DNA of 64,000 bases. Source: AM-2324 sp042091035. Its GTDB lineage: Bacteria > Bacteroidota > Bacteroidia > Chitinophagales > Saprospiraceae. The translations under genes were made by a program, and so were the position numbers. This document shows positions 1 to 10,313 of this stretch, piece by piece (the first letter of the stretch is position 1; the number at the start of each line of letters is the position of its first letter). The stretch lies in the NCBI GenBank assembly GCA_042091035.1, contig JBELIG010000002.1:1-64000 (forward strand), in the 5' to 3' direction. Under the pieces are notes generated by a model. It was not told where the DNA came from. It saw only the letters and a program-made list of their open reading frames with translations, and did no database searches.

Positions 1-2
1 TA

Positions 3-500
3 TTTAATATCAATAAACCTGAATTAAATTTCTACGATTCTAACAACAATATCTCTCCAATCGAATTGGGTGTCCGATATTCTATTTATATGATTCCTAT
101 CATAGAAGCTGGCGACAATTTGGATTTAAAATTCAAAGTATTTTCCCAATTCCAAAACACCTATTTCGAATCCGTACTAAATGGTGGTTTTATTTATCAC
201 TTTAATAAGAACAATAAAGGAACACCCTTCTCACTTGGATTTTCTATTGGAGCAAGAATATGGTCATTGGATAATGATCCGTCTTTAGTTACTAATGAAA
301 AGAAGAAACCTGTTGATTCTTATATCCCCGAAATAACCGCCTCATTTAAAAACTGGGACTTTGGTTTTTCATTTGATATAACCAAATCAAACTTTGAATT
401 ACCCACGAATAGAAGAGGTGGTCCAGAATTCTTTCTTCGTAAAAATATATTTAACTGCATACAGGTTCCCCCTTATAAACCCAATTGCAGAATTTTCTAA
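3..500 (+). CDS. PorP/SprF family type IX secretion outer-membrane protein, 5' partial
   Basis: This is the C-terminal part of a PorP/SprF-family protein, an outer-membrane component tied to type IX secretion and gliding. The frame is open to the left edge of the window (first whole codon at base 3), so the in-frame TTG at 66 is internal and the true start lies outside. About 165 residues are visible, with alternating beta-strand character, a 'PIELGVRYSIYM' strand near the left edge, a late 'GGPEFFLRKN' strand and the short tail 'PYKPNCRIF', both of which resemble PorP/SprF C-termini. It stops 36 bp before the OmpA-type gene and probably shares its operon. In Flavobacterium, SprF serves the adhesin SprB; a similar pairing with the giant adhesin downstream is my inference. 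Confidence 0.8.
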   Translation, partial: FNINKPELNFYDSNNNISPIELGVRYSIYMIPIIEAGDNLDLKFKVFSQFQNTYFESVLNGGFIYHFNKNNKGTPFSLGFSIGARIWSLDNDPSLVTNEKKKPVDSYIPEITASFKNWDFGFSFDITKSNFELPTNRRGGPEFFLRKNIFNCIQVPPYKPNCRIF

Positions 501-536
501 ATATCTTAGACCCAACAGTCTCCAAATAATCGATCA

Positions 537-2960
537 ATGAAAAGAGGCATTATACTACTTGTACTACTTTATTGGTTAATACCAAATTTTGCTTTTGCTC
601 AATTTTCCGAAATTATGGCAAATGCTAAATCTGCATATGCTGATAAAAACTATTATGAGGCAATTTTTTACTATGAACTGGCGGCACAAGAATCAGATCC
701 TGACTTAAAGAGTCTTTTCGAAACAGGAATGTCTCAATATCATACAAATCTATATCTTCCAGCAGAACGTAATCTTAAGAATCTAATTAAAAAAGATACT
801 ACTTATAAATTCCCTCAAGCTTATTTCTACCTAGGCCAGGTGAATAAAAACCTAGTTAGCTATGGAGAAGCCATCGAGCATTTCCTAACTGCAGCAAAAG
901 TACTTGAAGATATAAATCCAGCACTAGCAGAAAAAGCACTGACACAGATTGGATATTGTGAATGGGCAATGGGTGCAGTGCAATCACCTCAAAAAGGTTT
1001 TTCTATAGAGCACTTAAATGGAGGCTTAAGTTCTGAATATGCTTTATATAGTCCTAGAGTTGTAAAGGACACCCTTTATTTTACTTCTTTCGAAACACCT
1101 GAAATCAATAAAAAAAACACACTAAGAAGAGATCTTTTAAAGATTGAAAGAGGCACAGAAGAATATACAGAGATTGTGCGCTCTCTAGATCTACCCAATC
1201 AAAGCCTTGCACACCTTACCATTAATGAGGCTAAGGACAAATTATATTTTTCGATCTGTGACTACATAAACACTCAAGACATTCAATGCAAAATATATAC
1301 ACGTTCGATCACAGAAGCGAATGAAATTGGTCCACTTGTAGAATTACCTGGAAACATTAATGTAGAAGGATCTACAAACAGTCAGCCTATTCTTGGATAT
1401 GATACTTATCTAGAAAAAGAGGTCCTTTATTTTGTTTCTGATCGGGCAGGAGGTCTGGGTAAAACAGATATCTGGATGAGCGTTATTGATAATGATAGTG
1501 TTTATACAGACCCTCAAAATCTAGCCTTAATCAATACAGAAGAAGAAGAATCTAGCCCATTTTATGACAATGAGAATCAGCGTTTGTTTTTCAGCTCAAA
1601 AGGACACAAAACACTAGGCGGCTATGATATTTTGATTGCACTCAAAAAAGAAGACAAATGGAACACACCTGTCAACCCTGGCTTACCATTCAACAGTTCT
1701 GTTGATGATATCAGCTATTTCTATGATGAGAATGCTAACCTTATCTATTTTGCCTCAAACCGTGAAAAGGCAACTCCATTTCCAGGAGAAGAGGGGCTTT
1801 GCTGTCCAGATCTATTTAAAATTGATGTACTTCCAAGAGCACTTGACATACAAGTGTTCAATTGTAATGACATTCCAGAGGGAGGTACGGTACATTTAAA
1901 ATACAATACGGATTACAATCAAGGAGAAGAAATTGCTACTGCAAGTATTGATTCACTTGGTATGGTTTCCTTCAAAGGAATGATTCCAGGTAAATATTTC
2001 GCAGAATATATTCTCAATAATGAAGTCCTTGACACCATCCATATTGATCATCAATTTGACGTAAATAAGGATTGGACACTCGATGCTAAAGATGAAGAAT
2101 TTATTGTTGACTTCAGTATCTTCAACGAGTACAAAAACATAAGAAAAGATATCAAGCTTGGTAATGTTAGTTTGTATGCGGAGGAAGAACTAGTGTTTTC
2201 CCAAGCCTTAATCAATCAGAATGATTTTACAAAATCATTGGAGCCAGGCACATATACAGTCAATGTATCCTTTCCTGATACCACATTATTTGTTGGTAAA
2301 AAAGACACGCTGTTGATAACCGGTAATGAGAGTGGATGTCAGTTGAACAAAACTGTAGACGTTTATAATCTTCCTTACATCCTACCACTAAGGTTATATT
2401 TTGACAATGATGAACCTAAGCAAGAAGGATCAAACCCAAAAGTTTCCAGCGAACCTTACAATGTCACCTATTTCAAATACATAGATAAAGTATCAGAGTT
2501 CCAAACTGAATTGGGTAAGTTCTATAAAGACTTTGCTGAAAAATCGAGGAGACTAATGATGCTTCAGTTATTCTTTGATGGAGAAGTTTCAAATAACTAC
2601 GAGGAACTTAATACATTCCTAGAGCAGATTAAACTTTATTTAGATACTCGTGATTCCGACAATTTCCAGCTAACTCTTGAAATTTCAGGATATGCTTCCC
2701 CAAGATTTAAGAAAAACTACAATAAGCTACTTTCTGAACGAAGGTCTGATGCTGTAATCCAGTATATATCCAACTACAAGAATGGCTTATTAAAGAAATA
2801 TATTGATAATAATAAACTTGATTTACTTATTGTTCCCTATGGTGAAGGAGATAATAGTATTGAAAATACGGCAGATGATGAGGGTGCAGATTCCATATAT
2901 GGATTAAATGCATCGAGAGACAGGAAAGTAATCATCAAGAAAATTAAAATCTCAAACTAA
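537..2960 (+). CDS. TPR / PD40 beta-propeller / OmpA-domain envelope protein (PorE/SprE-like layout)
   Basis: An 807-residue exported protein. A signal peptide (residues 1-21, ending FAFA/Q) is followed by a TPR-like helical region (about 25-150), then PD40-type propeller blades seen as 'SDRAGGLGKTDIW' (about 300), 'SSKGHKTLGGYDIL' (about 352) and 'SNREKATPFPGEEG' (about 407). A beta-rich linker resembling carboxypeptidase regulatory domains follows (about 440-600), and the protein ends in an OmpA-like peptidoglycan-binding domain with 'YNKLLSERRSDAV' near 730. This domain order matches PorE-type proteins that link the T9SS to peptidoglycan, and it is also common beside PorP/SprF genes and large adhesins. 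It lies 36 bp after the PorP/SprF gene and 6 bp before the adhesin, so the three are probably co-transcribed. Its exact role here is not known. Confidence 0.85.
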   Translation: MKRGIILLVLLYWLIPNFAFAQFSEIMANAKSAYADKNYYEAIFYYELAAQESDPDLKSLFETGMSQYHTNLYLPAERNLKNLIKKDTTYKFPQAYFYLGQVNKNLVSYGEAIEHFLTAAKVLEDINPALAEKALTQIGYCEWAMGAVQSPQKGFSIEHLNGGLSSEYALYSPRVVKDTLYFTSFETPEINKKNTLRRDLLKIERGTEEYTEIVRSLDLPNQSLAHLTINEAKDKLYFSICDYINTQDIQCKIYTRSITEANEIGPLVELPGNINVEGSTNSQPILGYDTYLEKEVLYFVSDRAGGLGKTDIWMSVIDNDSVYTDPQNLALINTEEEESSPFYDNENQRLFFSSKGHKTLGGYDILIALKKEDKWNTPVNPGLPFNSSVDDISYFYDENANLIYFASNREKATPFPGEEGLCCPDLFKIDVLPRALDIQVFNCNDIPEGGTVHLKYNTDYNQGEEIATASIDSLGMVSFKGMIPGKYFAEYILNNEVLDTIHIDHQFDVNKDWTLDAKDEEFIVDFSIFNEYKNIRKDIKLGNVSLYAEEELVFSQALINQNDFTKSLEPGTYTVNVSFPDTTLFVGKKDTLLITGNESGCQLNKTVDVYNLPYILPLRLYFDNDEPKQEGSNPKVSSEPYNVTYFKYIDKVSEFQTELGKFYKDFAEKSRRLMMLQLFFDGEVSNNYEELNTFLEQIKLYLDTRDSDNFQLTLEISGYASPRFKKNYNKLLSERRSDAVIQYISNYKNGLLKKYIDNNKLDLLIVPYGEGDNSIENTADDEGADSIYGLNASRDRKVIIKKIKISN

Positions 2961-2966
2961 TCAGCT

Positions 2967-3221
2967 ATGAAACTATCAAACTTAACAGGAAAGATTGCAT
3001 CAGCTGAAAATAAAATTCCGCAGCAGATGTTAGCGCCCAAAAATACAATCAGGAGATATATTGTCCTTGGGATGATTATCCTGATCAACCTTTTTCTAGT
3101 GCAAGAAGTACAGGCTAGTCACATTGTTGGAGGTGACCTAACCTACAAACATATCTCAGGAGATAGTTTTGAACTTAATCTTAGAATTTATAGAGATAAA
3201 GAGAGTAGTACACCATTTGAC
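2967..3221 (+). CDS. Giant gliding-type adhesin, N-terminal fragment (runs into assembly gap)
   Basis: First 85 codons of a large secreted protein cut by the first run of N. A hydrophobic export segment (about residues 33-50) is followed by 'ASHIVGGDLTYKHI', the stereotyped start of mature gliding-associated Bacteroidota adhesins, and by 'FELNLRIYRD'. The ATG at 2967 makes an unusually long leader; an in-frame ATG at 3027 would give a more normal signal peptide and is a real alternative. The frame does not match the piece after the gap, but the gap is exactly 100 N, a placeholder length, so the shift says nothing about the gene. I read this and the next two pieces as one gene ending at 9133. 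Confidence 0.8.
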
Positions 3222-3321
3222 NNNNNNNNNNNNNNNNNNNNNNNNNNNNNNNNNNNNNNNNNNNNNNNNNNNNNNNNNNNNNNNNNNNNNNNNNNNNNNN
3301 NNNNNNNNNNNNNNNNNNNNN
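3222..3321. other. Assembly gap of 100 N (true length unknown)
   Basis: Exactly 100 N separate the adhesin N-terminus from its next piece. The round number is the usual placeholder for a scaffold gap of unknown size. Reading frames on the two sides differ by one position, which a placeholder gap would explain. Confidence 0.97.
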
Positions 3322-6158
3322 AATGTTATGGATCCAGACAATACAGGTATCGTGTGGTATGTAGAAGTCTTAAAAGAAGCTCTAGACGTACAATATTCAA
3401 GCCCCACTTTTGATCTGTTTCCAGAATATTATATTTGCTTGGAAGCAGATTCTGAAATCGATTTCTCAGTCACATCATCTACTGCTGGGTCTGAAATTCA
3501 TTACTATCCATACACACCTTTTGCAGCAGGAGCTGACGAATCCTGTCTAATTCAATATGTAGCGAATGATACCTGCGAAGCAAATAATGAAACATACATT
3601 ATCAATGAAGAGATGCTCCCACCATATGATCCGATCATTTGGCAAAATGCAAATGAAGAAACGCAATTCAATTTAACATCAGAATTTGAGGTTGATCTAA
3701 ACTCAGGAATTGTAACTGTAAATCCAACTGGAGAGGGGCTTTTTCTTGTAGGCATAGAGGCGGTAGAAATAAATCCCGACACAAGAGATACTCTTTCTAT
3801 AGTTAGAAAAGAATTTGAAATAAAAGTGGTCATGTGTAATAAGACCATTGCAGACTTTGAAATACCAAGTTCTATTTGTGGCTTCACCGACATCACTTTC
3901 AGTAATTACTCCATATTAGGAAATAGCTTTGAATTTTATCCAGATACAACTTTATTCCCTGGAGTTGTAATTATCACCAACGATGTAAATACAGTTTTCC
4001 AATACGATTATGTAGATCCTGGAGTTTATAATCCATTGTTGATTGCTTTTGGAAATACATGTAATGATACCATTAGTCATGAAATAGAAATATATACACT
4101 TGATTATTTTGCAACATTGACCGATTCTCTGCTTCAAGATTCCTTCCTCATCTGTCAAGAGGAAAGTATAGAAATGAATCCAAACCTTTTCCCCTCTGAA
4201 TATCCGTTTTTCGATTCACTAAGTTTCTTGTGGGTTTATAATGATACTACTTCGACAGAGTTAAACCCAAGCTTCACTTTTGATGAAGATTCTGAAGTAC
4301 AATTAACCATTTTCGATAATGGACCAGACACTTGCTCTTTCGATTTTAATTTCGTGATTAATTTACTTGAAACAGATTCTTTAGTAAACGATGTTTACAT
4401 CTGCCTAGGTGATAGCGAAGAGCTACTTGCGACTTACAATAACACAACTATCGTAAGCGTAGATTGGTCTCCAGATTATAATATATCAAGTACTAGTGAC
4501 TCCCTAGTAACTGTATTCCCTGTTGAAGACACCGTTTATACTGCAATAATTAGTTACAACTATAATGACGATGAAAGCTGTCCTGTCACAACTGAACTCA
4601 TCTACAATGTATTCGTTGAAGACCTCAATAACAGTATTAGTGTCGATTCCGATATCAACTGTGATAACTTAGGAGTCACACTAACGGCCTCTCCGAGTGG
4701 CACGAATTATACAAACACTTGGTATGTAAATGGAAGTTCAATTAGCACCCAAGACGAAATCTCAGTAAATCCTTCGACAACTACAACGTACACGCTAATA
4801 AGCGAATTTTTACTTTCAGAGTGTACTGACACAACTGAGCAAGAAATACTTGTACCAGATTCAACTAATTTCATAAGTGTATCAGATGTTTTTTATTGCT
4901 TTGGAGAGAAAGGTCTAATTACAATTAATGCAAGCACAAATATTAATGACACAATATATTGGACAGACATCAGTGGGATGAATCTAGGAACAGGAGAATC
5001 ACTTGAAATCACTCCAGTTGATGGACAGGTGATTATTGTTTCCATTACCGATGAAATTGGCTGTTTATATACTGATACAACTACAGTAACAGAAACAACT
5101 GATTTTTCAGTCTCTATTGATGGTCCTGGTACGCTTTGCTATGGCATAGACTCTTTATTTATGCTTGAAGCTATAATCACGCCAAACATTATTCCAACTT
5201 CCATAGATTGGTATAAAAATGATGTTCTTTATGATGATAGCAACACAAGTACCATAGAAGTATCAAGTGAAGAAGCATCAACTTATAAAGTAATTATTGA
5301 AGATGAATATGGTTGTATTAAAGAAGCTTCCTATAGCTTTGAATTTTATGAAGATATCAACCTTATAATCAGTGGAAATTCTATTTTCTGCATCAATGGA
5401 GATATTTCAACTCTGACTGCTACTCCTTCGGATCTGCCATCTATTTTCTGGTATGATTCAGAAGATAATCTTTTAGGTAGTGGACCTACTATCAACTACG
5501 AGCCTTCTGTATCAGGTACAATCACAGCCATAGGAACGGATTTAAATAATTGTACAGATACAGCATACTTTGACATAGTAGTACCTGATCAATTTGATAT
5601 TAATATTACGGGGCAGTCCATAAATTGTCTTGGAGATTCTGAGTCTGTAACATTGACTGCCAACGTGAATCCTGACACAACAACTATTGATACCTGGGAA
5701 TGGTATGTTAATGGCGTAAAGGATGATACTCAAAACACTAACACCTACGAAGCAAATCCAATCGAAGATTCGGAATATTATGTGATAGGCACCAATTGGG
5801 CAGGTTGCAAAGACACTTCAGATATATTCATCATTACAGCAATCGAATCATTTGAAGTTGAAATAATTGGCGATGATATTTTTTGCTATCCAAATACGGA
5901 CTCTTTAGCACTTACTTATCAAACAGACCCTTCAGATATAAATATTGATAACATAGCATGGACAGGTAGCAATAATACTACTTATAATACAGAAGTAATT
6001 AATGTTTCTCCTCCATTAAACACTACAACTACCTATGAATTGATTGTCTATGATGCAAACAATTGTTTTGCGTCTGATACAATCACTATTTTGGTACCAG
6101 AGGAAATTGATATCACAATTGAGGGTAATTCAATTCATTGTAGTAATAATGAACTGCA
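3322..6158 (+). CDS. Giant gliding-type adhesin, central Ig-like repeat fragment
   Basis: About 945 codons open from gap to gap. The first part (to about 3850) resembles the N-terminal module that follows 'SHIVGG' in gliding-associated adhesins, including 'VDLNSGIVTVNPTGEGLF'. From about 4380 there are about eight Ig-like units of roughly 70-80 residues. Each has a strand pair with one cysteine (for example 'DINITGQSINCLGDSE' and 'EVEIIGDDIFCYPNTD'), a central tryptophan, and a closing GC-x-D/T pattern before the next unit. Units of this kind occur in T9SS-exported surface proteins. The composition is rich in D, T, S, N and poor in K, as expected for an extracellular adhesin. The last visible unit is cut by the second gap. 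No catalytic domain was recognised. Confidence 0.82.
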
Positions 6159-6327
6159 NNNNNNNNNNNNNNNNNNNNNNNNNNNNNNNNNNNNNNNNNN
6201 NNNNNNNNNNNNNNNNNNNNNNNNNNNNNNNNNNNNNNNNNNNNNNNNNNNNNNNNNNTGTAGTCTCTGAGCAAATTGATATCACAATTGAGGGTAATTC
6301 AATTCATTGTAGTTATAATGAACTGCA
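6104..6327 (+). repeat. 55-bp direct repeat on both sides of the second assembly gap
   Basis: Bases 6104-6158 and 6273-6327 are the same 55 bases with one mismatch (an A in the left copy is a T in the right). They encode 'IDITIEGNSIHCS' followed by N-N-E-L or Y-N-E-L. The bases just before the two copies differ clearly, so these look like two diverged tandem Ig-like units and not one contig end placed twice. The repeat is a likely cause of the assembly break. Confidence 0.93.
6159..6258. other. Assembly gap of 100 N inside the adhesin repeats
   Basis: A second run of exactly 100 N, lying between two near-identical copies of a 55-bp repeat. The real sequence may hold one or many further Ig-like units, so the length of the adhesin cannot be read from this assembly. 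Confidence 0.97.
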
Positions 6328-9133
6328 GGACACTCTATTTGCGATCTCTGATCAAACCCTGACTTATCAATGGTCTGCTGTACCGCCACTTCCTCTAAAT
6401 ACAATTACAAACAACACTTTTCTAATTATTGACCCTACTAATCCTTCCACTATATATACTGTCATAGGAACGGATGCGGAGGGTTGTAATGCCGAAGCTT
6501 CCTTTGAAGTAACTATTCCTGAAGAGCCAGAAATCGAACTGGACTATGGAATTTTCTGTGAGGACAGCTTAGTGTACGTTACACTCAATTCTAACATAAC
6601 AGGCCCTGGAACTTACTCTATCTTATGGATATACGAAAATGGTGAGGAAATTGGAACTACGTTAACAATTACTACAGCCATAGACGAGTCTCAGACTATT
6701 ACGATAATAGTTACTGATGAACATGGATGTATTTATGAAGATTCTATCTATGTAGAAATACCGGAAATCAATATAAACATCTCTACGAACAGCGATATTA
6801 TTTGTATCCCTGGAGAAGGGTCCGTAACACTTACTGCGAATTCAAATTTTGACTTCATAAATTATGAATGGTACTTACTAAATAATCCACCACCAAATGA
6901 GTTAGTTGGAACAGGTTCTACATATACGGATGATAATATTGATGGAACAACTACCTATTTCGTTATAGGTATTACTGAAAATGGTTGTACAGCTACAGAT
7001 ACTACGACAGTGATTATTCCTGATACCTTAATCAACTTTAACTTATCACCGGATACATTGCTTTGCTTCAATGAATTGGATACGATCAATATTCAGGTAT
7101 TAGATGCCGTACCAAATTCAATTACATATTCTTGGTATGATGAAAATGGGGATGAAATCCCAGGAGTAGGAAATGTAGATAATTATAATTTTTACATCAA
7201 TGAAACTACTACTATTATTGTGGAAGGAATCGATGATTATGGTTGTGCCCATAAGGACACTATAATAATTCCTGTTACAGATCCATTTGAACTGTTTGTG
7301 CCAACTGATACAGTATGTGAAAATATGTATACAATTGATTTGGTAGAATATAATGAGTCACTTGGCAACACTCTACCCGAATTCTCTAGCATTGAGTGGA
7401 CTCTAAACGATTTGATACTGGATGAATTTGATGACGAAACACTTGTGAATCTAAATTTACCGGTAGATCAAGAAATCAATAATTACTCAGTAAGTTATGT
7501 TGATACAAACGGTTGTGAGGTAGAAGCATCTGGGGTTATCACAAATCAAACACTAGAATTAGAGGATATCTACGAAGGTATCTGTCCTGGGGAGTCTACA
7601 ACCTTTACTTTGCCAAATAATCTAAGTGTAGATTGGAATATTCCTAGTCCTGAACCAGGCATAATAGTTACTGTAGACGGTAATTCTTTAACGGTTCAGA
7701 TAGATATTACCAATGCCACATATCAATCAACTCCTTTTGTAACAAATGAATTTGGTTGTTCAACAGAATTTGACCTTACTGTTGAGACTTCTGGCTTTGA
7801 AGTGAGTTCTATACCAAACGACACCATTTGCCTAAATGATGAAATTTGTTTCGTAAATCCTAATGATCAAGATTACGATTACATGTGGACCTCAACTGGA
7901 ACATTCGAGTCTACAGATTACCAACCTTGCTTTGGACCAATAACTGAGACCACTGTTTTCTACTTAGAAATCACAGATAATACCTCAGCAATTGCAACTT
8001 GTTCAGCTTATGATACAATTGTAATTAGTGTTTATCCAGGTGTTGACTTTGATTTGATTGCTGATCCAGATTCAACCGTATACTGTTATTACCCAGAAAT
8101 TGGTCTGTCCGTAATTAGTGATTCACTAATCAATGGAATAGACTGGAGTGTTACATTCAGCTCAAACAATGAAACAACAGTTACTGATTTGGATGATTTA
8201 GATGATCAAATGATGATCACTGTTAATCCAGCAGCCAATGGCACTTATACCTATAATGTATTCGTAAATAGTGATCCTGATGGACAGTGTGTTGACTCTA
8301 GTAGTTTTACTGTAGATGTTTATCCATTAGATATAGCCTTAAATGACATCCAATATTGTTATCATCCGGATTCAATGGGTCTATTGTGTGTAAACAATCT
8401 CGATGATATCAACACAGATCTCGTGACATATGATTGGCTAAATTATGACCACTTTGAACCTTGTCTTGAGATCAACCCGATTGATACTACTCAATATATA
8501 GTGTATGCAGAAAACAATTATGGCTGTGGAGGCTATGATACAGCAACAGTTAATGTTATTGACCTGTTTACAGGATTTGATCTAGTTAGTGATGTTTATC
8601 AAATTTTCGAAGGAGCTGATTCATTAATATCACTTACAGCAACGAGCGCTAATCCTGATTTAATAACTTCACATTACTGGGAACTTAGCAATAATAATTT
8701 AGTCTTCTTTAATGACACGACTTTATTTGCTAATGCTCAGTTCTTAGAAGAATCCACGATATTCACCTTGTTTTTAGAATATTATGACTCCATATCAGGT
8801 CTGTATTGTGTTGATTCCAACTTAGTTGAAATTGAATTATTACAATCGGTATGTGATACGCCTAATATCTATATGCCAAATGCATTTTCGCCAAATGGAG
8901 ATGGTGTTAATGATGTGCTGTTTGTGGAAGGAAATATAATTGAATCAATTGATCTATACATCGTCAACAGATGGGGCCAGACAGTTTTTGAATCTACGGA
9001 TAAAAATGTGGGTTGGAATGGTACCTTCTTGCAAGAAGATCTTCCACCTGATGTCTACGGATTTTCCCTCACAGCTTACTGTGAAGATGATGATGTTTTT
9101 GTTTTAAAAGGAAACATAAATCTGCTGAAATGA
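6260..9133 (+). CDS. Giant gliding-type adhesin, C-terminal fragment with T9SS type B (CHU_C) sorting domain
   Basis: About 957 codons from the second gap to the TGA at 9133. Around ten more Ig-like units follow ('DITIEGNSIHCSYNELQ', 'ININISTNSDIICIPGEG', 'FEVSSIPNDTICLNDEI' and others), increasingly diverged toward the C-terminus. The last 90 residues are a gliding-motility-associated C-terminal domain: 'IYMPNAFSPNGDGVNDVL', then 'IVNRWGQTVFES', 'GWNG' and a closing 'LKGNINLLK'. This domain directs export by the T9SS and attachment at the surface, often paired with a PorP/SprF partner like the one at the left edge. A rho-independent terminator follows at once. Surface adhesion or gliding is inferred from the family; the ligand is unknown. 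Confidence 0.88.
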   Translation, partial: VVSEQIDITIEGNSIHCSYNELQDTLFAISDQTLTYQWSAVPPLPLNTITNNTFLIIDPTNPSTIYTVIGTDAEGCNAEASFEVTIPEEPEIELDYGIFCEDSLVYVTLNSNITGPGTYSILWIYENGEEIGTTLTITTAIDESQTITIIVTDEHGCIYEDSIYVEIPEININISTNSDIICIPGEGSVTLTANSNFDFINYEWYLLNNPPPNELVGTGSTYTDDNIDGTTTYFVIGITENGCTATDTTTVIIPDTLINFNLSPDTLLCFNELDTINIQVLDAVPNSITYSWYDENGDEIPGVGNVDNYNFYINETTTIIVEGIDDYGCAHKDTIIIPVTDPFELFVPTDTVCENMYTIDLVEYNESLGNTLPEFSSIEWTLNDLILDEFDDETLVNLNLPVDQEINNYSVSYVDTNGCEVEASGVITNQTLELEDIYEGICPGESTTFTLPNNLSVDWNIPSPEPGIIVTVDGNSLTVQIDITNATYQSTPFVTNEFGCSTEFDLTVETSGFEVSSIPNDTICLNDEICFVNPNDQDYDYMWTSTGTFESTDYQPCFGPITETTVFYLEITDNTSAIATCSAYDTIVISVYPGVDFDLIADPDSTVYCYYPEIGLSVISDSLINGIDWSVTFSSNNETTVTDLDDLDDQMMITVNPAANGTYTYNVFVNSDPDGQCVDSSSFTVDVYPLDIALNDIQYCYHPDSMGLLCVNNLDDINTDLVTYDWLNYDHFEPCLEINPIDTTQYIVYAENNYGCGGYDTATVNVIDLFTGFDLVSDVYQIFEGADSLISLTATSANPDLITSHYWELSNNNLVFFNDTTLFANAQFLEESTIFTLFLEYYDSISGLYCVDSNLVEIELLQSVCDTPNIYMPNAFSPNGDGVNDVLFVEGNIIESIDLYIVNRWGQTVFESTDKNVGWNGTFLQEDLPPDVYGFSLTAYCEDDDVFVLKGNINLLK

Positions 9134-9135
9134 TT

Positions 9136-9163
9136 AAAAAAGGTCTCGGAAGAGGCCTTTTTT
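9136..9163 (+). terminator. Rho-independent terminator of the adhesin operon
   Basis: An A-tract, a 6-bp stem GGTCTC/GAGGCC with one G-U pair, a GGAA loop and a T-tract, starting two bases after the adhesin stop codon. Confidence 0.85.
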
Positions 9164-9277
9164 AGTTAAGACAGGGTAGTAAAACCGTCTTATTTCCAAA
9201 TATTGACATAAAAATGTGCAAAATCCAGATTTTTTATTGACTTTTGTCGATATAAGTTGTTTACTTATTAACTGAAT

Positions 9278-10207
9278 ATGATAAACAATATAAAATTTAA
9301 TTTCACGATTGCCGACCTAGAGAATTTATCTGGGGTCAAGATTCCTACAATTCGTATGTGGGAAAAGAGGTATACTTTGCTTTCTCCAAAGCGAACGGAA
9401 ACTAATATCAGACTCTATGATATTAATGATCTGCGAAAGCTGTTAAATATTGTTTATTTAACTAATTCTGGATACAAAATATCAAAGGTATCTGGTTTAT
9501 CAGCCAGTGAATTAAATAACAAAGTTAAGGACTCCTACCAGAAGAAAAATTCTGAAGCTTTATTAGTTAATGACTTCATTATTTCGTCTTTGACTTTTGA
9601 CAATGAACTCTTCCACAAAACATATAATACACTAATTGAAAAGTATTCATTCAGTGAATTGTTTGTGAAAGCATTCATTCCTTTATTGGAGAGAATAGGT
9701 ATTCTTTGGCAGACTTCTACATTGACTCCTGCAAATGAGCACTTTATATCCTACCACATCCTAAGGAAACTATACTCAAATATTGATGTAGCTGAGAAAC
9801 TAACTCGGAAAACAAAGAAAGATCGTTTATACGTTTTGTTCTTACCGCACAATGAAATTCACGAATTAGGACTCTTATATACATATTATGAGTTGTTACT
9901 TCGCGAGATGAATGTAGTTTATTTAGGCCAATCTGTAGAGATAAACGAAATGAAGTGTTTCGCTAATCCAGACAGTCGTAATGTCTTTATTAGTAACTTC
10001 ACTGTCGCTCCAGCAAACAGGAAGACAGAAGAATACATTGAAAGCCTGCACGAAAGTTTACTAAAAAACACAAACAATCAATTCTTACTATCCTGTAACA
10101 AGGTCCAGCCAAGCAAAGAATATGATGAAAGAGCTATACACTTGTTTAGCCGCATACCTGATCTAATCGAGAATGTAGATTCCACCCTTATAGAGGAGAA
10201 TTTATAA
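9278..10207 (+). CDS. MerR-family B12-dependent photoreceptor repressor (CarH/LitR type)
   Basis: A 309-residue regulator. Residues 9-52 form a MerR winged helix ('RMWEKRY' recognition region). Residues about 95-170 match the helical bundle of CarH/LitR proteins and carry the diagnostic W-x9-E-H motif (W144, E154, H155). The C-terminal half is a cobalamin-binding fold with E-x-H-x-x-G (E193, H195, G198), where the histidine is the usual lower ligand of adenosylcobalamin. In characterised family members the dark B12-bound tetramer represses carotenoid genes, and light breaks the Co-C bond and releases the DNA. Its position just upstream of crtI-crtB-crtZ on the same strand supports that role here. 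It carries its own ATG at 9278 after a terminator, so it is transcribed separately from the adhesin. Confidence 0.88.
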   Translation: MINNIKFNFTIADLENLSGVKIPTIRMWEKRYTLLSPKRTETNIRLYDINDLRKLLNIVYLTNSGYKISKVSGLSASELNNKVKDSYQKKNSEALLVNDFIISSLTFDNELFHKTYNTLIEKYSFSELFVKAFIPLLERIGILWQTSTLTPANEHFISYHILRKLYSNIDVAEKLTRKTKKDRLYVLFLPHNEIHELGLLYTYYELLLREMNVVYLGQSVEINEMKCFANPDSRNVFISNFTVAPANRKTEEYIESLHESLLKNTNNQFLLSCNKVQPSKEYDERAIHLFSRIPDLIENVDSTLIEENL

Positions 10208-10313
10208 AAAACCTTAGCTCTGCCTTTGTCTATTTCCATTATCACATTATTCGTAAATACAATTATTTCTGTTTTATGACTTAATTTGTTTGAGTAAAAT
10301 GGGAAAACGCTTG

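Noticed and set aside
3169..6270. Apparent frameshifts in the adhesin
   Set aside because: All frame changes coincide with the 100-N gaps, whose length is a placeholder. No stop or shift occurs in real sequence.
9164..9277. Clear primary promoter of the B12 photoreceptor gene
   Set aside because: Several TTG and TA-rich strings occur, but none gives a TTTG and TAnnTTTG pair at proper spacing.
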